Below, piece after piece: positions 35,038-44,169 of a stretch of 64,000 bases of DNA (positions are counted from its first letter, which is position 1; every line of letters starts with the position of its first letter). The notes under the pieces were generated by a model. That model was not told the origin of the DNA and made no database searches. It saw only the letters and a program-made list of their open reading frames with translations. The DNA comes from Neoechinorhynchus agilis (Eukaryota; Acanthocephala): positions 1,798,001-1,862,000 of the forward strand of contig CM121342.1 of NCBI GenBank assembly GCA_051530055.1, read 5' to 3'. A program made the translations under genes and the position numbers.

Positions 35038-35622
35038 TCATGAAGGCACGATGATCCGTTCTCGCTCGGGAACGCGGCTCTCCTCAATTTGCGTCCTCAT
35101 TACATTGTGAACAGGGACCTCTGGGAACTGCTCACTAAGTAGACATTCAAGCTCTTGCTCAGCCTTATCCTCATCAACGAGAATTCCGCGCCCCATCGCA
35201 TCCCCGATCGCTCTCTGCTCTTCGATCTGCTCATTGACAACAGACATCAATCGACTGATGTCATCCACATTCATTAATGAATTTATCTTCTTTAAACATT
35301 CTGATCCCAATCGAAGACCTTCGACGACTTCAACTTCAATCTGACCAAACTCAAGATCAACTATCATCTGCTCCACTGCCGTCAAATTACGCTCCATTTT
35401 ATCACTTAGTCCTTCAAGTAGTTTCCGTTTTTTCATTATCGTTAGTGCTCTCTGCTTTTCTCCGTTTCGCAAAAGATAAAGCATTCGAGATCGATCCACT
35501 TCAGTTGATGAATCCAATTGTCGTTGGTATTGCCTCAGTCGGTCGCGTTGGTGTTGAAGTTTGAATATTGCTTTGTCGTGATCAGTAACTCGACTTCTTT
35601 TTTTCCCGAGAAGTGCACCCAT
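35038..35622 (-). CDS. CHMP6: Charged multivesicular body protein 6 (ESCRT-III, Vps20)
   Basis: A single exon encodes 194 residues (human 201). It begins MGALLGKK, keeping the Gly2 that is myristoylated in CHMP6. It continues with the family signature 'SRVTDHDKAIFKLQHQRDRL' and the basic alpha1/alpha2 hairpin, and 'TAVEQMIVDLEFGQIEVEVV' in the middle. The acidic C-terminal part has 'EVPVHNV', where MIM2-type motifs lie in relatives. CHMP6 links ESCRT-II to the ESCRT-III polymer in endosomal sorting and membrane scission. The start is certain from homology. TCTTTAG ends exactly at the ATG (no untranslated base between), which strongly suggests an acceptor for a leader exon. Confidence 0.93.
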   Translation of the reverse strand: MGALLGKKRSRVTDHDKAIFKLQHQRDRLRQYQRQLDSSTEVDRSRMLYLLRNGEKQRALTIMKKRKLLEGLSDKMERNLTAVEQMIVDLEFGQIEVEVVEGLRLGSECLKKINSLMNVDDISRLMSVVNEQIEEQRAIGDAMGRGILVDEDKAEQELECLLSEQFPEVPVHNVMRTQIEESRVPERERIIVPS

Positions 35623-35784
35623 CTAAAGATTTTTGTTGAAAACTTTTATCCAATCTATGGATTCTAGACAATCGAGATACAGTTCGCACATAGTAAAAAG
35701 GACTACTTCCAAAGTGCTTTTAACGAAGCAAAGTGCAGGTTCTTTGCTGAAATGATTTATTTTATCTCAATTCATTCTAAAAAA

Positions 35785-35896
35785 ATTCTTTTTCTTAGTT
35801 ATACCATCACTCTGATTTAAATTCATGCCCGACGAAATATCGGGGAAATAAATTAGTGAATTTAAATCTGGGGTGGCAACACTACCAAAAGAAAGT
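35785..35896. repeat. Short fold-back element
   Basis: The left arm TTTTTCTTAGTTATACCATC...TGATTTAAATTCA pairs with the right arm TGAATTTAAATCTGGGGTGG...ACTACCAAAAGAAAG. Total length is about 110 bp. It is the same family as 23,591 and 52,550. Confidence 0.65.
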
Positions 35897-37660
35897 AAAA
35901 TTCTATATTCAATAACGACGTTTTCTATAGATATTTAAAACTTGAGTAAATCACGACCTTCGCATCACAAAACAGTCACAAAATCAATCATTTTCAAGGA
36001 TTGACAGCAAAATGACATCAGGAAGATTGACGTTTGTCAGCAGTGACTTAGGCAAGTGGAGGAGCATTTATCCTCCAATCTAAATATTCTTTTTTAAAAA
36101 AGTATTGATCATACTGGCGATCGAAGTCATTAGCGACACTTCACTCGGCATTGTTCGTGATGAAAAAGTGCATTAAAAAATGACATTTATTCAATTTACA
36201 TGATTAGGCTTAACTTGAATGCCGATCAGTAGAAAGTCATAATTTTCAATAAAAAAAGAGTGGCAGATATTTATCACTTCGTGGCCAAATCGATCGATTG
36301 TGTTCCTCCCCCCCATTTAATAGAAATCACGCATCAATTTTGCCTTTAGGACAATAGGCAAAGTGTTTAATTAATCACTCATTAAAAGTACAGAGAGGAA
36401 ATCTCTCGGGATTCCGGCTAAAACGTATTTTATTGAGATGTTTCGAAGCAGGAAGCTTCGACCTCGGACATCAACCAAACAACTATACCTTTTCCAAACC
36501 GATTGCGTGTACTTTTTTTATCCCTAAACTTGCTTGCGCTTTGCGAGCACACTTACGACAATACTCAATGACGTATTCTTATCGACGTTTCTATTCTTTC
36601 TTCTTTATCAAGGGCTAATAAATTTGCATCGTTTTGAAAAATACCATGATTTTAATGAGTAGATCAACGATTTGTTGCAAATGAAGTTTTTTAATGACTC
36701 GGATTTAAAATTGAATGCCGTGGGATTATTATATCGTATCTGTTACTAAATGGATTCAGATTTGTGTTTTTTATTCCTGTCGAAAAAAAATTGACTCTTT
36801 CTCACTAACCCAACAAGAAAAAGTCTGCAAAATTCTTAAATTGATCACATCTTCCGATCCATTTTGAGTTCTAAAATTTAAGCCAATTACAACGAAAAAG
36901 CATTATTTTGGATGTTGTGCACTGAAGCACAAGTTCGCAAAGGTCATAAGAATGTTTGACGTTTTCCAAAGAAGTTCTTAGGTTATATTGCTTTTAACAA
37001 TAAAAATATTGTTCGGCGTTATTAAATCTGCATTAAAAGTATGTTTTTTGTGAGTCAATCACGGTATTTCAACTTGGACAGCGATATCATTTTTTGACTT
37101 GTTCAAAAGAAATCTCACCACGGTTAAATTTCACTGCCATTGAAAGTGAAATCAGTGAACGTCCGATCCGCAATAATTCGTTCAATCAGATTCGTCGAAG
37201 ATAGGCTTTTGCACACCATCCGCCATGTCCAGTAAAAACTCTTGCGTTACTGCTATAAATTCTTAAAGAAAATTTGAATGGATCACCCTATGAAAATTAT
37301 TTATTGCGACGAATTAGTTGTGTTGACTGTTAGGCTGGATAAATTACTCAAACGTCTCTCTACCGTTGACGACATAAAATGTAAAGTGAGAAATTAACGG
37401 AACTAATAAACTTAAAGTACAAAAATACTATATCGGGCATTATTTTTAATCAATGGGAAACATTCTAATTTTTATTTTACGAAAGCTTAATGAACGGCAT
37501 TAGCGATTATCAATACTTAGTACAGTTTCGGTGAGCATAATCTCGGCGATGGCGTGTTCGATTTATTTGAAATATTTCACATTCAAACAATGACTGATGA
37601 GGCGAGGTTACTTAATGAAACATTTCACATAAATCAAATATCTTGGATTATTATCTTCGG
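35897..37660. other. AT-rich intergenic region
   Basis: About 1.8 kb in which I find no gene, no recognisable element and no strong repeat. A 61-codon frame at 36,433-36,618 is not convincing. Confidence 0.4.
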
Positions 37661-37664
37661 ATGA

Positions 37665-37975
37665 AAAAAGACTTTCTTTATCTTAGTTATACCATCGTTC
37701 GGATTTAGATTCACAAATTTATTTTCCCTGATATTTCACCTCTCGGATTATTCCGACATCTCCTCAAGGTTCGTCCGGGCAACATGTTCGTCAAACCCCA
37801 GTTCCTGGACTCATTGCCCACTATAACCTCTAGAGGACTCGAATCTCTCCTTGAGGAAATGTCAGAATTATCCGATGTGAAATATCGGAAATGGTTGATT
37901 TTATGGCGAAGAAATTAAAATGATCTTATTTTTAAAATCCGATATTTCGGCACAATCTTGTACCCTTATCAAGGT
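37665..37975. repeat. Fold-back element pieces
   Basis: CTTTATCTTAGTTATACCATCG at 37,675 opens an element whose other side, GATGTGAAATATCGGAAAT, lies at 37,875-37,895. A partial arm of the 26,235 type (ATCCGATATTTCGGCACAATC) follows at 37,938. Two element families are therefore packed together here. Confidence 0.5.
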
Positions 37976-37999
37976 CTAAAAATTACGTCCGGCTATTCC

Positions 38000-38560
38000 C
38001 TTCAACCGTTTCCACTTGGCGGATGAACATTGCCTCCAAAATTACACGGTCCCATTTTGTTTCACTGTGTGCCTAAATGGTGGCGTTGCCAATATCCACG
38101 ACGTGATCTTGTTGCTCAAAAGTGGTTAAGTATCGCGGAACTGGCATCGGTGCCTCTCCTCAGAGCACATTTGTGTTCTTTGGTTCTTTCCAAATTAGGA
38201 TTTAATACATTCGGTGCAAAGAATTTTGTACACCACTCCTTTGCCTTGATGTTCTTCGCGTTTCTTCACCATGGAGTTTAATTGCTTAGCTTTCTTGGTG
38301 TAGATATGACACTCGATGTCTTTGAACGATCAGATTATTAATTGTAGTGAACAGCTCATCATCGACGAATGGCGCATCTATGAAGGCCCCTTGTATTGGC
38401 TCCTGCAACACTGCTTTCCTTCCATAGAAGGCCCTGCAACTAGCTCTTCTTATCATGCAGATTGGATAGCATTTTCCTTTTAACAAGCTCAACAGAAATT
38501 CAATTCCTCGCTGAGGGAGTCTTGGTCGGAGCAATAGTTATAGGCCCGGTCAAATTGCGA
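38000..38560 (-). mobile_element. Penelope-like element fragment (GIY-YIG region)
   Basis: Read on the minus strand, the sequence near 38,210-38,260 encodes 'GVVYKILCTEC', the entry of the GIY-YIG endonuclease of Penelope-like elements. The preceding segment reaches to about 38,560. It is decayed and truncated. Confidence 0.6.
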
Positions 38561-38574
38561 CTTAATCCTAGTTA

Positions 38575-38785
38575 CTTTAGATTTAATTGGTACCATTGTA
38601 ATTAAAGGGGCTGTCTATGCGCGATTGGGAGGGTAAGTATGTTTCAAGCCTACCGGGTGTGCAATTCTGGCAGAGGTACGTAGATGACACTTTTATCTTA
38701 ATCGACAAGTTCACAGAACCGAAAAAGTTTGCTCACATGCTGAATTTCAATCACAGCAACATCCAATAGTCACCGTGGACTTGGA
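38575..38785 (+). mobile_element. Penelope-like element fragment (RT catalytic box)
   Basis: The plus strand encodes 'FWQRYVDDTFILIDKF' near 38,665-38,710, the YVDD box typical of Penelope reverse transcriptases, then 'FNHSNIQ'. Orientation is opposite to the neighbouring GIY-YIG fragment, so the two pieces face each other. Decayed. Confidence 0.7.
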
Positions 38786-38788
38786 GAA

Positions 38789-39150
38789 GGAAAATGTCGG
38801 AATTATCCGATGTGAAATATCGGAAATAAATTAGTGAATCAAAATCCGAGTGACGGTATAACTAAGATAAAGAAAGTCTCTTTTCCCGCGATGATAATTA
38901 TCCAAGATATTTGATTTATTTGAAATTGAGGAAATGTCTGAAATATTCGATGTGAAATATCGTAAATAAATTAGTGAATCTAATTCCGAACGGTGGTATA
39001 ACTAAGAAAAAGAAAGTCTCTCTTCATCCGAAGATAATAATCCAAGATATTTGATTTATTTGAAATTGGGGAAATGTCTGAAACATCCGATGTGAAATAT
39101 CGGAAATAAATTAGCGAATTTAAATCCATGGTGACAAAACTACCAAAAGT
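38789..39150. repeat. Three tandem ~139-bp units derived from a fold-back element
   Basis: Units begin at about 38,789, 38,929 and 39,068 with GGAAATGTC and contain CGATGTGAAATATCGG, AATAAATTAG and GGTATAACTAAGA in the first two, then CCAAGATATTTGATTTATTTG. The third is cut short and changes to the other arm version (GACAAAACTACCAAAAG). This is a local tandem expansion of the family at 35,785 and 52,550. Confidence 0.75.
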
Positions 39151-39269
39151 AAATCAATTATGTCATGCCCGTGATTATATTCATCAAAATTATACTTTGA
39201 ATATCCCGAATGATTTTCTACCTATCAATACTTAGTAATTGTAAATATCGATCGATATGTGAGGACGTA

Positions 39270-39450
39270 GCGGGTTATATGATTGGAATTATTGTTTAGG
39301 TCTTCTTCACCCATTAAAGGGTTTTATTAGGGATGTTTCGAACCTCGTCTTGTTCATCATCAGTATGATATCATCAGTGTGTTGGTCAAATCCGAGGAGT
39401 TTCGAAAAGTCTTCAATAAAAAATTACCGGTGAAGACTTCTAAATAGCAC
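39270..39450. mobile_element. Two Penelope-type tails in opposite orientation
   Basis: On the minus strand the tail reads CTGATGATGAACAAGACGAG-GTTCGAAAC-ATCCCTAATAAAACCC. On the plus strand, directly adjacent, it reads GAGGAGTTTCGAAAAGTCTTCAATAAAA. The two tails form an inverted pair. The minus-strand tail contains a hammerhead-like core (see findings). Confidence 0.6.
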
Positions 39451-39673
39451 TTCGCATTAAATTTTAACGCAAGCGATTTTTCAAACGATCTGCAAACTTG
39501 GTATATAATTGCTTATTTTACTACGTATATCCAAATAGTGTAAATATAAAAACGCTGCTGACTCTCATAGGGATTTCCCCATCTATGGTCCGCGCAAATC
39601 ATGTGGATTTGTGGTTGTAAACAAAAATTCATATTAAAAATATATAATGCAGGATTTCATTCGGGTTGAAAGA

Positions 39674-39801
39674 TATTCTTGTTCAGCGGCTTAAACCCCG
39701 AGACGTATTCATGTTATTTAATATTTCGTGGACAAAATCCACCTCTTCATATATTGTTTGTAAGTTTAAACGTCTCAGGGGTTGAACCGCTCAACAAGAA
39801 T
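39674..39801. repeat. Fold-back element with ~32-bp arms
   Basis: The left arm ATTCTTGTTCAGCGGCTTAA followed by ACCCCGAGACGT (39,674-39,706) pairs with the right arm ACGTCTCAGGGGTTGAACCG followed by CTCAACAAGAAT (39,770-39,801). The ~63-bp loop is AT-rich. It is unrelated in sequence to the other fold-back families here. Confidence 0.75.
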
Positions 39802-40548
39802 AAAAAATTCAGGACTAAAACGTTCATTGACTGTCATTTTATTTAGTCGTCTTTTTTGCTAAAATTGCTAACAGATTTTCCCCACAATTCTTATCAAACG
39901 CTGATACGCACGTAGTTTATTGCAACGATGAATTAAAAAAGGGAAAATTGTTCAAAATTTTGTTCAAAAAATGAGTGAATTGCGCCAAAGTGTACAAAAT
40001 CAAAAATAATTAGGAGTCTTTTCTCTGCAGAATTAAAACGGATGTTCGCCATGAAATATTTTTTAGTGAAAAAATTGATTTAAAAATTCAATTAAGAGTG
40101 AACAAATCCGCAAGAAGAGTCTTTTTGTCCTTGTCTCAAACGACATTCCAAGTTCTCATTATCAAAATGCCGCCGATCTTTCGTCAAACGCACTGACATT
40201 TTCTATCCCTTGCATCTACATTCAAGACGAAGGATAAATCAGACGCATTTAACAAGCTCAAAGAATTCAATTCGCTGATAGCCACGAGCCTGGTTGTGAA
40301 TTTCGAGCGCATTCGCCCTTTCGCTTACTGTGCACGAAAAACTCAGCCGTTTGCACGCAAAGGCGTCAAAGGCGAAAGCCGCACACGCAGGCGCGACGAA
40401 GCGATTTTTCGAAAAACCTCACCGCCGGTATTTTAGTGTGCACATAAACCCACGCCGCCGTATCAACTGCTCCTTTTGCCGACAAAGGGTTCGTTATTTT
40501 CGTGCCCAGTGTGTCAAGGGGTAAAAGACTACAACTCTAGAAATCCTA
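39802..40548. other. Intergenic region upstream of the eIF4E3-like gene
   Basis: The left part is AT-rich. The last 300 bp before the start codon are GC-richer and hold a basic 64-codon frame (40,330-40,524) without homology, so probably promoter or leader sequence. ACTCTAG ends 8 nt before the ATG. Confidence 0.4.
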
Positions 40549-41290
40549 ATGTCCCAAGCAGCTCAGGAAGCACCAATGAACCCATTAAGTAAACGAGAAG
40601 ACGAAATCTTGAACGATGACGAAAGCATCACTCGACTTGGTCCTATAATTTTCCGTTCCTCGTGGACTCTATGGATGGCGGATAATACTTCCAATGGAAT
40701 GGGCACCTATGAATATATGCAACGTCTCAGGAATGTGCTCACGATTAAAAACAGTGAAGATTTTAACTCCATGATAGAAAACGTTGCACCACCCCATTTT
40801 TTGCCAGCGTCTTACAGTTACAACCTCATGAAAAATGGATCCCTTCCACTTTGGTGAGTCCTGTCACCATTTATGACTCCTACATGTTTATCAAAAAAGG
40901 GAAGATCCCACTCACATTGAAGGAGGAGAATTCGAGTTTAGATGCTCAAAGGCTTACACTGTGAGTGCCGCTTTTTTTACATAAATTTTCATGAAAATAC
41001 TCGTAGACATTTGCATGGACAGAACTAGTTGCTGGTATACTTCTTGACAAGTTCAATGATAACGTACATCCAGGTAAGTAGTGTTTTATTTATAAAATTC
41101 TATAATTATAACAGAGGACGAGATCCTTGGTGTTGGCGTCAGCATTAAACCTCATTTTGACACGATCCAGATCTGGCACAAATACGCTCTATATTCAAGC
41201 GATGCAGACATTCAGTATTCTATACGGTATTTATTGCCAGGACTATCGTTACCTTACTACAAACGTACGCTCGAATTTCATAACTTTTAA
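40549..41290 (+). CDS. EIF4E3: Class III eukaryotic initiation factor 4E (eIF4E3-like)
   Basis: Exons 40549-40853, 40900-40960, 41007-41073 and 41115-41290 (introns 46, 46 and 41 bp) give 202 residues, the normal family size. eIF4E proteins bind the 5' mRNA cap and control translation. The fold is clear: 'FRSSWTLWM', 'PASYSYNLMKNGSLPLWED', 'TFAWTELVAGILLDKF', 'EILGVGVSIKPHFDTIQIW'. The pattern is closest to eIF4E3 ('[20 protein letters not shown]' and 'EVIGVSVSVRDREDVVQVW' in vertebrates). In class I two tryptophans stack on the cap. Here the second ('LW') is kept, but the first one's region ('NTSNGMGTYEY') has no tryptophan, as expected of class III. The 'SSWTLW' start also carries the dorsal surface used by eIF4G-type partners. 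Confidence 0.9.
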
Positions 41291-41614
41291 TCCGAAATTG
41301 TCACTTTTCTATAGTGCACTTCTCCAAAGTTCAACAACAGACTGGATAATTACCAATCGGTTACGTTTTCCGCCGAAGTAAATCCATAAACACGACTGTA
41401 CTTCTGAGTGTGTGAGTTAGAAAAACTAGCATCCATAAACGTTTTGTTGAAGTAATTAAGAAACAAAAATTATGATTAAGAGCCCTTATTAGTTTCTGTC
41501 ATGATATAATCGAAACTGAACACCCTAATTCAGCACAGATTTAACGGCAATAGTGACAAAAAATTTAATCCTCATTTTGATTGATAAAACAAATACTTAG
41601 CACAATGTTTACCT

Positions 41615-42525
41615 GACTTCTAGAACATGTTCGTCCGTGTTCCATAAAGGCAAAACCAGTATTCGTAGCAATTCATTGTAGCTTTTATCTCAAACAACGA
41701 ACACAATGGCGACTCTTCGGTTTCGCGTTTAAAACCATTTATACGTTTTTATTCAATGGATTGTATACCCTAAGTCCTGACTTCTAGAACATGTTTATCC
41801 GTGTTCCATAAAGGCAAAACCAGTATTCGTAACAAATCATTGGAGGCTTCATGCGGAACAGAAAACACCAAGACGACACTTCAGTTTGATGTTGAGAACG
41901 AAGGAATCGATCGTAATCATGGGATTTCATACGTTAAGTCTTGAGTTCGTTGGCGTATTCATCCGTGTTCCATAAAGGCAAAACCAGTATTCATAACAAA
42001 TCACTGTAGCTTTAATCTCAAACAACGGACACAATGGCGACTCTTCGGTTTCGTGTTTAAAACCATTTATACGTTTTTATTCAATGGATTGTATACCCTA
42101 AGTCCTGACTTCTAGAACATGTTCATCCGTGTGACATAAAGGCAAAACCAGTGTTCGTAACAAATCATTGGAGGCTTCATGCGGAACAGAAAACACCAAG
42201 ACGACACTTCAGTTTGATGTTGAGAACGAAGGAATCGATCGTAATCATGGGATTTCATACGTTGTCTTGAGTTCGTTGGCGTATTCATCCGTGTTCCATA
42301 AAGGCAAAACCAGTATTCATAACAAATCACTGTAGCTTTAATCTCAAACAACGAACACAATGGCGACTCTTCGGTTTCGTGTTTAAAACCATTTATACGT
42401 TTTTATTCAATGGATTGTATACCCTAAGCCCTGACTTCTAGAACATGTTCATCCGTGTGACATAAAGGCAAAACCAGTATTCGTAACAAATCATTGGAGG
42501 CTTCATGCAGAACAGAAAACACCAC
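41615..42525. repeat. Dimeric ~327-bp satellite, left block
   Basis: The marker GACTTCTAGAACATG recurs at 41,615, 41,779, 42,107 and 42,433. Steps are 164, 328 and 326 bp. Each dimer has two diverged ~164-bp halves sharing the box CATAAAGGCAAAACCAGTAT. One half is marked by GGAGGCTTCATGCGGAACAG, the other by CAAACAACGAACACAATGGC. The first step of 164 bp is a hybrid unit that lost a half. The block is broken at 42,520 by a LINE insertion and resumes at 46,457. Confidence 0.9.
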
Positions 42526-43860
42526 CGCCACCAACAACAAGATTTATTCATCATTTTGAACATGTAGATGGAAGCTGAACGAAATAATGAAATACAAAGT
42601 TCAATACGGGAAGCCCGGAAACTCATCAGCTCTCCGGCCTATGGAAACGGCAAGGAATCTATGTGTTGATGCAAAGATTCGACAAAAACAGTCTTTTGTT
42701 CTGGGGACGACCTCTTGTGAAAAATACTAGGCCAGGATACTATAGCTCTTCCAAATAGCTTGCGATTGTGTTGAGCTTTTTCTAAGATTCGTGGCTCGCC
42801 TTGCTTTTTTTGAGACCTAATTTCGGTATTTTTTCATTCTATTCAAGTCAAATCTCGATGAAAGATACGCCGTAAAAGTGTGTCTTAGGATTCGTAATTT
42901 TAGTGGAGTGTTAGAATTTGCCGGGCCGGCATCATTAGTAGATTTGATAAGATTGTTAAAAAGGAGTTTAAGATCCTTCCAAAGTCTACAAGAACGGGCT
43001 TTAAAAATACACATAGATTTCTACATGTTCAGTGATAAATTCATTAAAGGTAAAAAGGAATTGAACAAGCTTCATCTAATCTCCGCCCGCGAAAGTCCAT
43101 AGTGACTAGTTGCGATGGGGTATCGAAAGGTTGGTGAACTGTTCCGAATTCCTAGAGTCGGTATTTGGAAGCGATGACTATACCACACGGGCTGGAGGCT
43201 TTAGACAATTTGTGAACTCATTCCTTGTTCCCGGTACCTGTTTCCCACTATTCTTAGCCCATGCTCAGTATTTCTTAAATTCGGGACATCCTCTGTAGAA
43301 GCTCGAATGCTGTCCTATGCGATTAGCGCAAAGTTTTTTCGAATTAGGGCACTTTTCCGAGCCATGAGTCGATTCGGCACAGCGGCAACATTTTTTGATG
43401 AAAGATGAGGGCAGGATTGGTGCCAGTGTCCCCATTGTTGGTAGATATTGATTTGAGGGAACATATAATCATCCTGTTCGCAATTTGATTTAAACGAAAA
43501 AAGAATTTCGATGCAGTTGAAGGTGCAATACTGTTGGGAGCACAAATCTTCAAGCCCATGCCTTTGGCCTTCGACCATAGCGATTGGAATGGGTTGCCCT
43601 GACTTTCTTGAATATAAGAAGTACTTAATCCTTCAATTGAAAGTTAGTTTGAATTGTTCCCGCTCTTCTTTGTTAATGGAAGGTTCGATCCCTTTGACCA
43701 AAAGTTGCACTTTCTGTGAGCTAGTCGAGACCTTGTTGATTTCATTTGCAAGATTGGAATTAGAGAAATTGACGATATGTGTCATCCAATTGTAAGCTTT
43801 TAAATATATTCCCATTGTGAGCAAATAGTAGGTTTAGATGGCCAATCCTTTTTATACCGT
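42526..43860 (-). mobile_element. LINE fragment with ORF1 (CCHC zinc knuckles)
   Basis: On the minus strand, around 43,450-43,270, the sequence encodes 'WGHWHQSCP', then 'KCCRCAESTHGSEKCP', then 'GQHSSFYRGCPEFKKY'. These are the CCHC knuckles of a gag-like ORF1 of jockey/CR1-type LINEs, ending near 43,265. The fragment's left end has AATAAATCTTGTTGTTGG just before the satellite resumes, which looks like a LINE 3' end. No RT belonging to this copy is present, so it seems internally deleted or is a second element in tandem with the one to its right. The reading frame changes within the knuckle region, so the copy is inactive. Confidence 0.65.
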
Positions 43861-43974
43861 CGTATTTGAAAGATAATAACACGTTTATTCTTAAAAATAC
43901 AAAGATAGAATAGGCGGACCCATGCAGCTTTGGGTCCTCATAAGCATTTCAGTTCACAATTGTTCAAAAAGCGT

Positions 43975-44165
43975 ATTCGCTAGGATGGGAATATCCAGTC
44001 GAGGGATGCCGTTCGGGAGATAATATCTGGTTGGAGGGATGCATATTCGGGCGGGACTATCCAGTCGGGAGAGGTTCGTTCGGGTGAGGATGTGTCCGTT
44101 CGATTGAGAATATCCGGTCGGGTTGGAAGGTCCGTTCTGGTGGGAATTGGAGTTTATTGCTTGCA
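43975..44165. repeat. G-rich imperfect tandem repeat
   Basis: About six imperfect copies of a ~28-32-bp unit around GGGAATATCCAGTCGGG and TTCGTTCGGGTGAGG. It lies just downstream (minus strand) of the LINE ORF2 and probably belongs to its 3' untranslated region. Confidence 0.6.
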
Positions 44166-44169
44166 GGAG

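Noticed and set aside
38030-38281. 83-codon plus-strand frame
   Set aside because: The opposite strand carries the GIY-YIG homology of a Penelope-like element; the plus-strand frame is its shadow.
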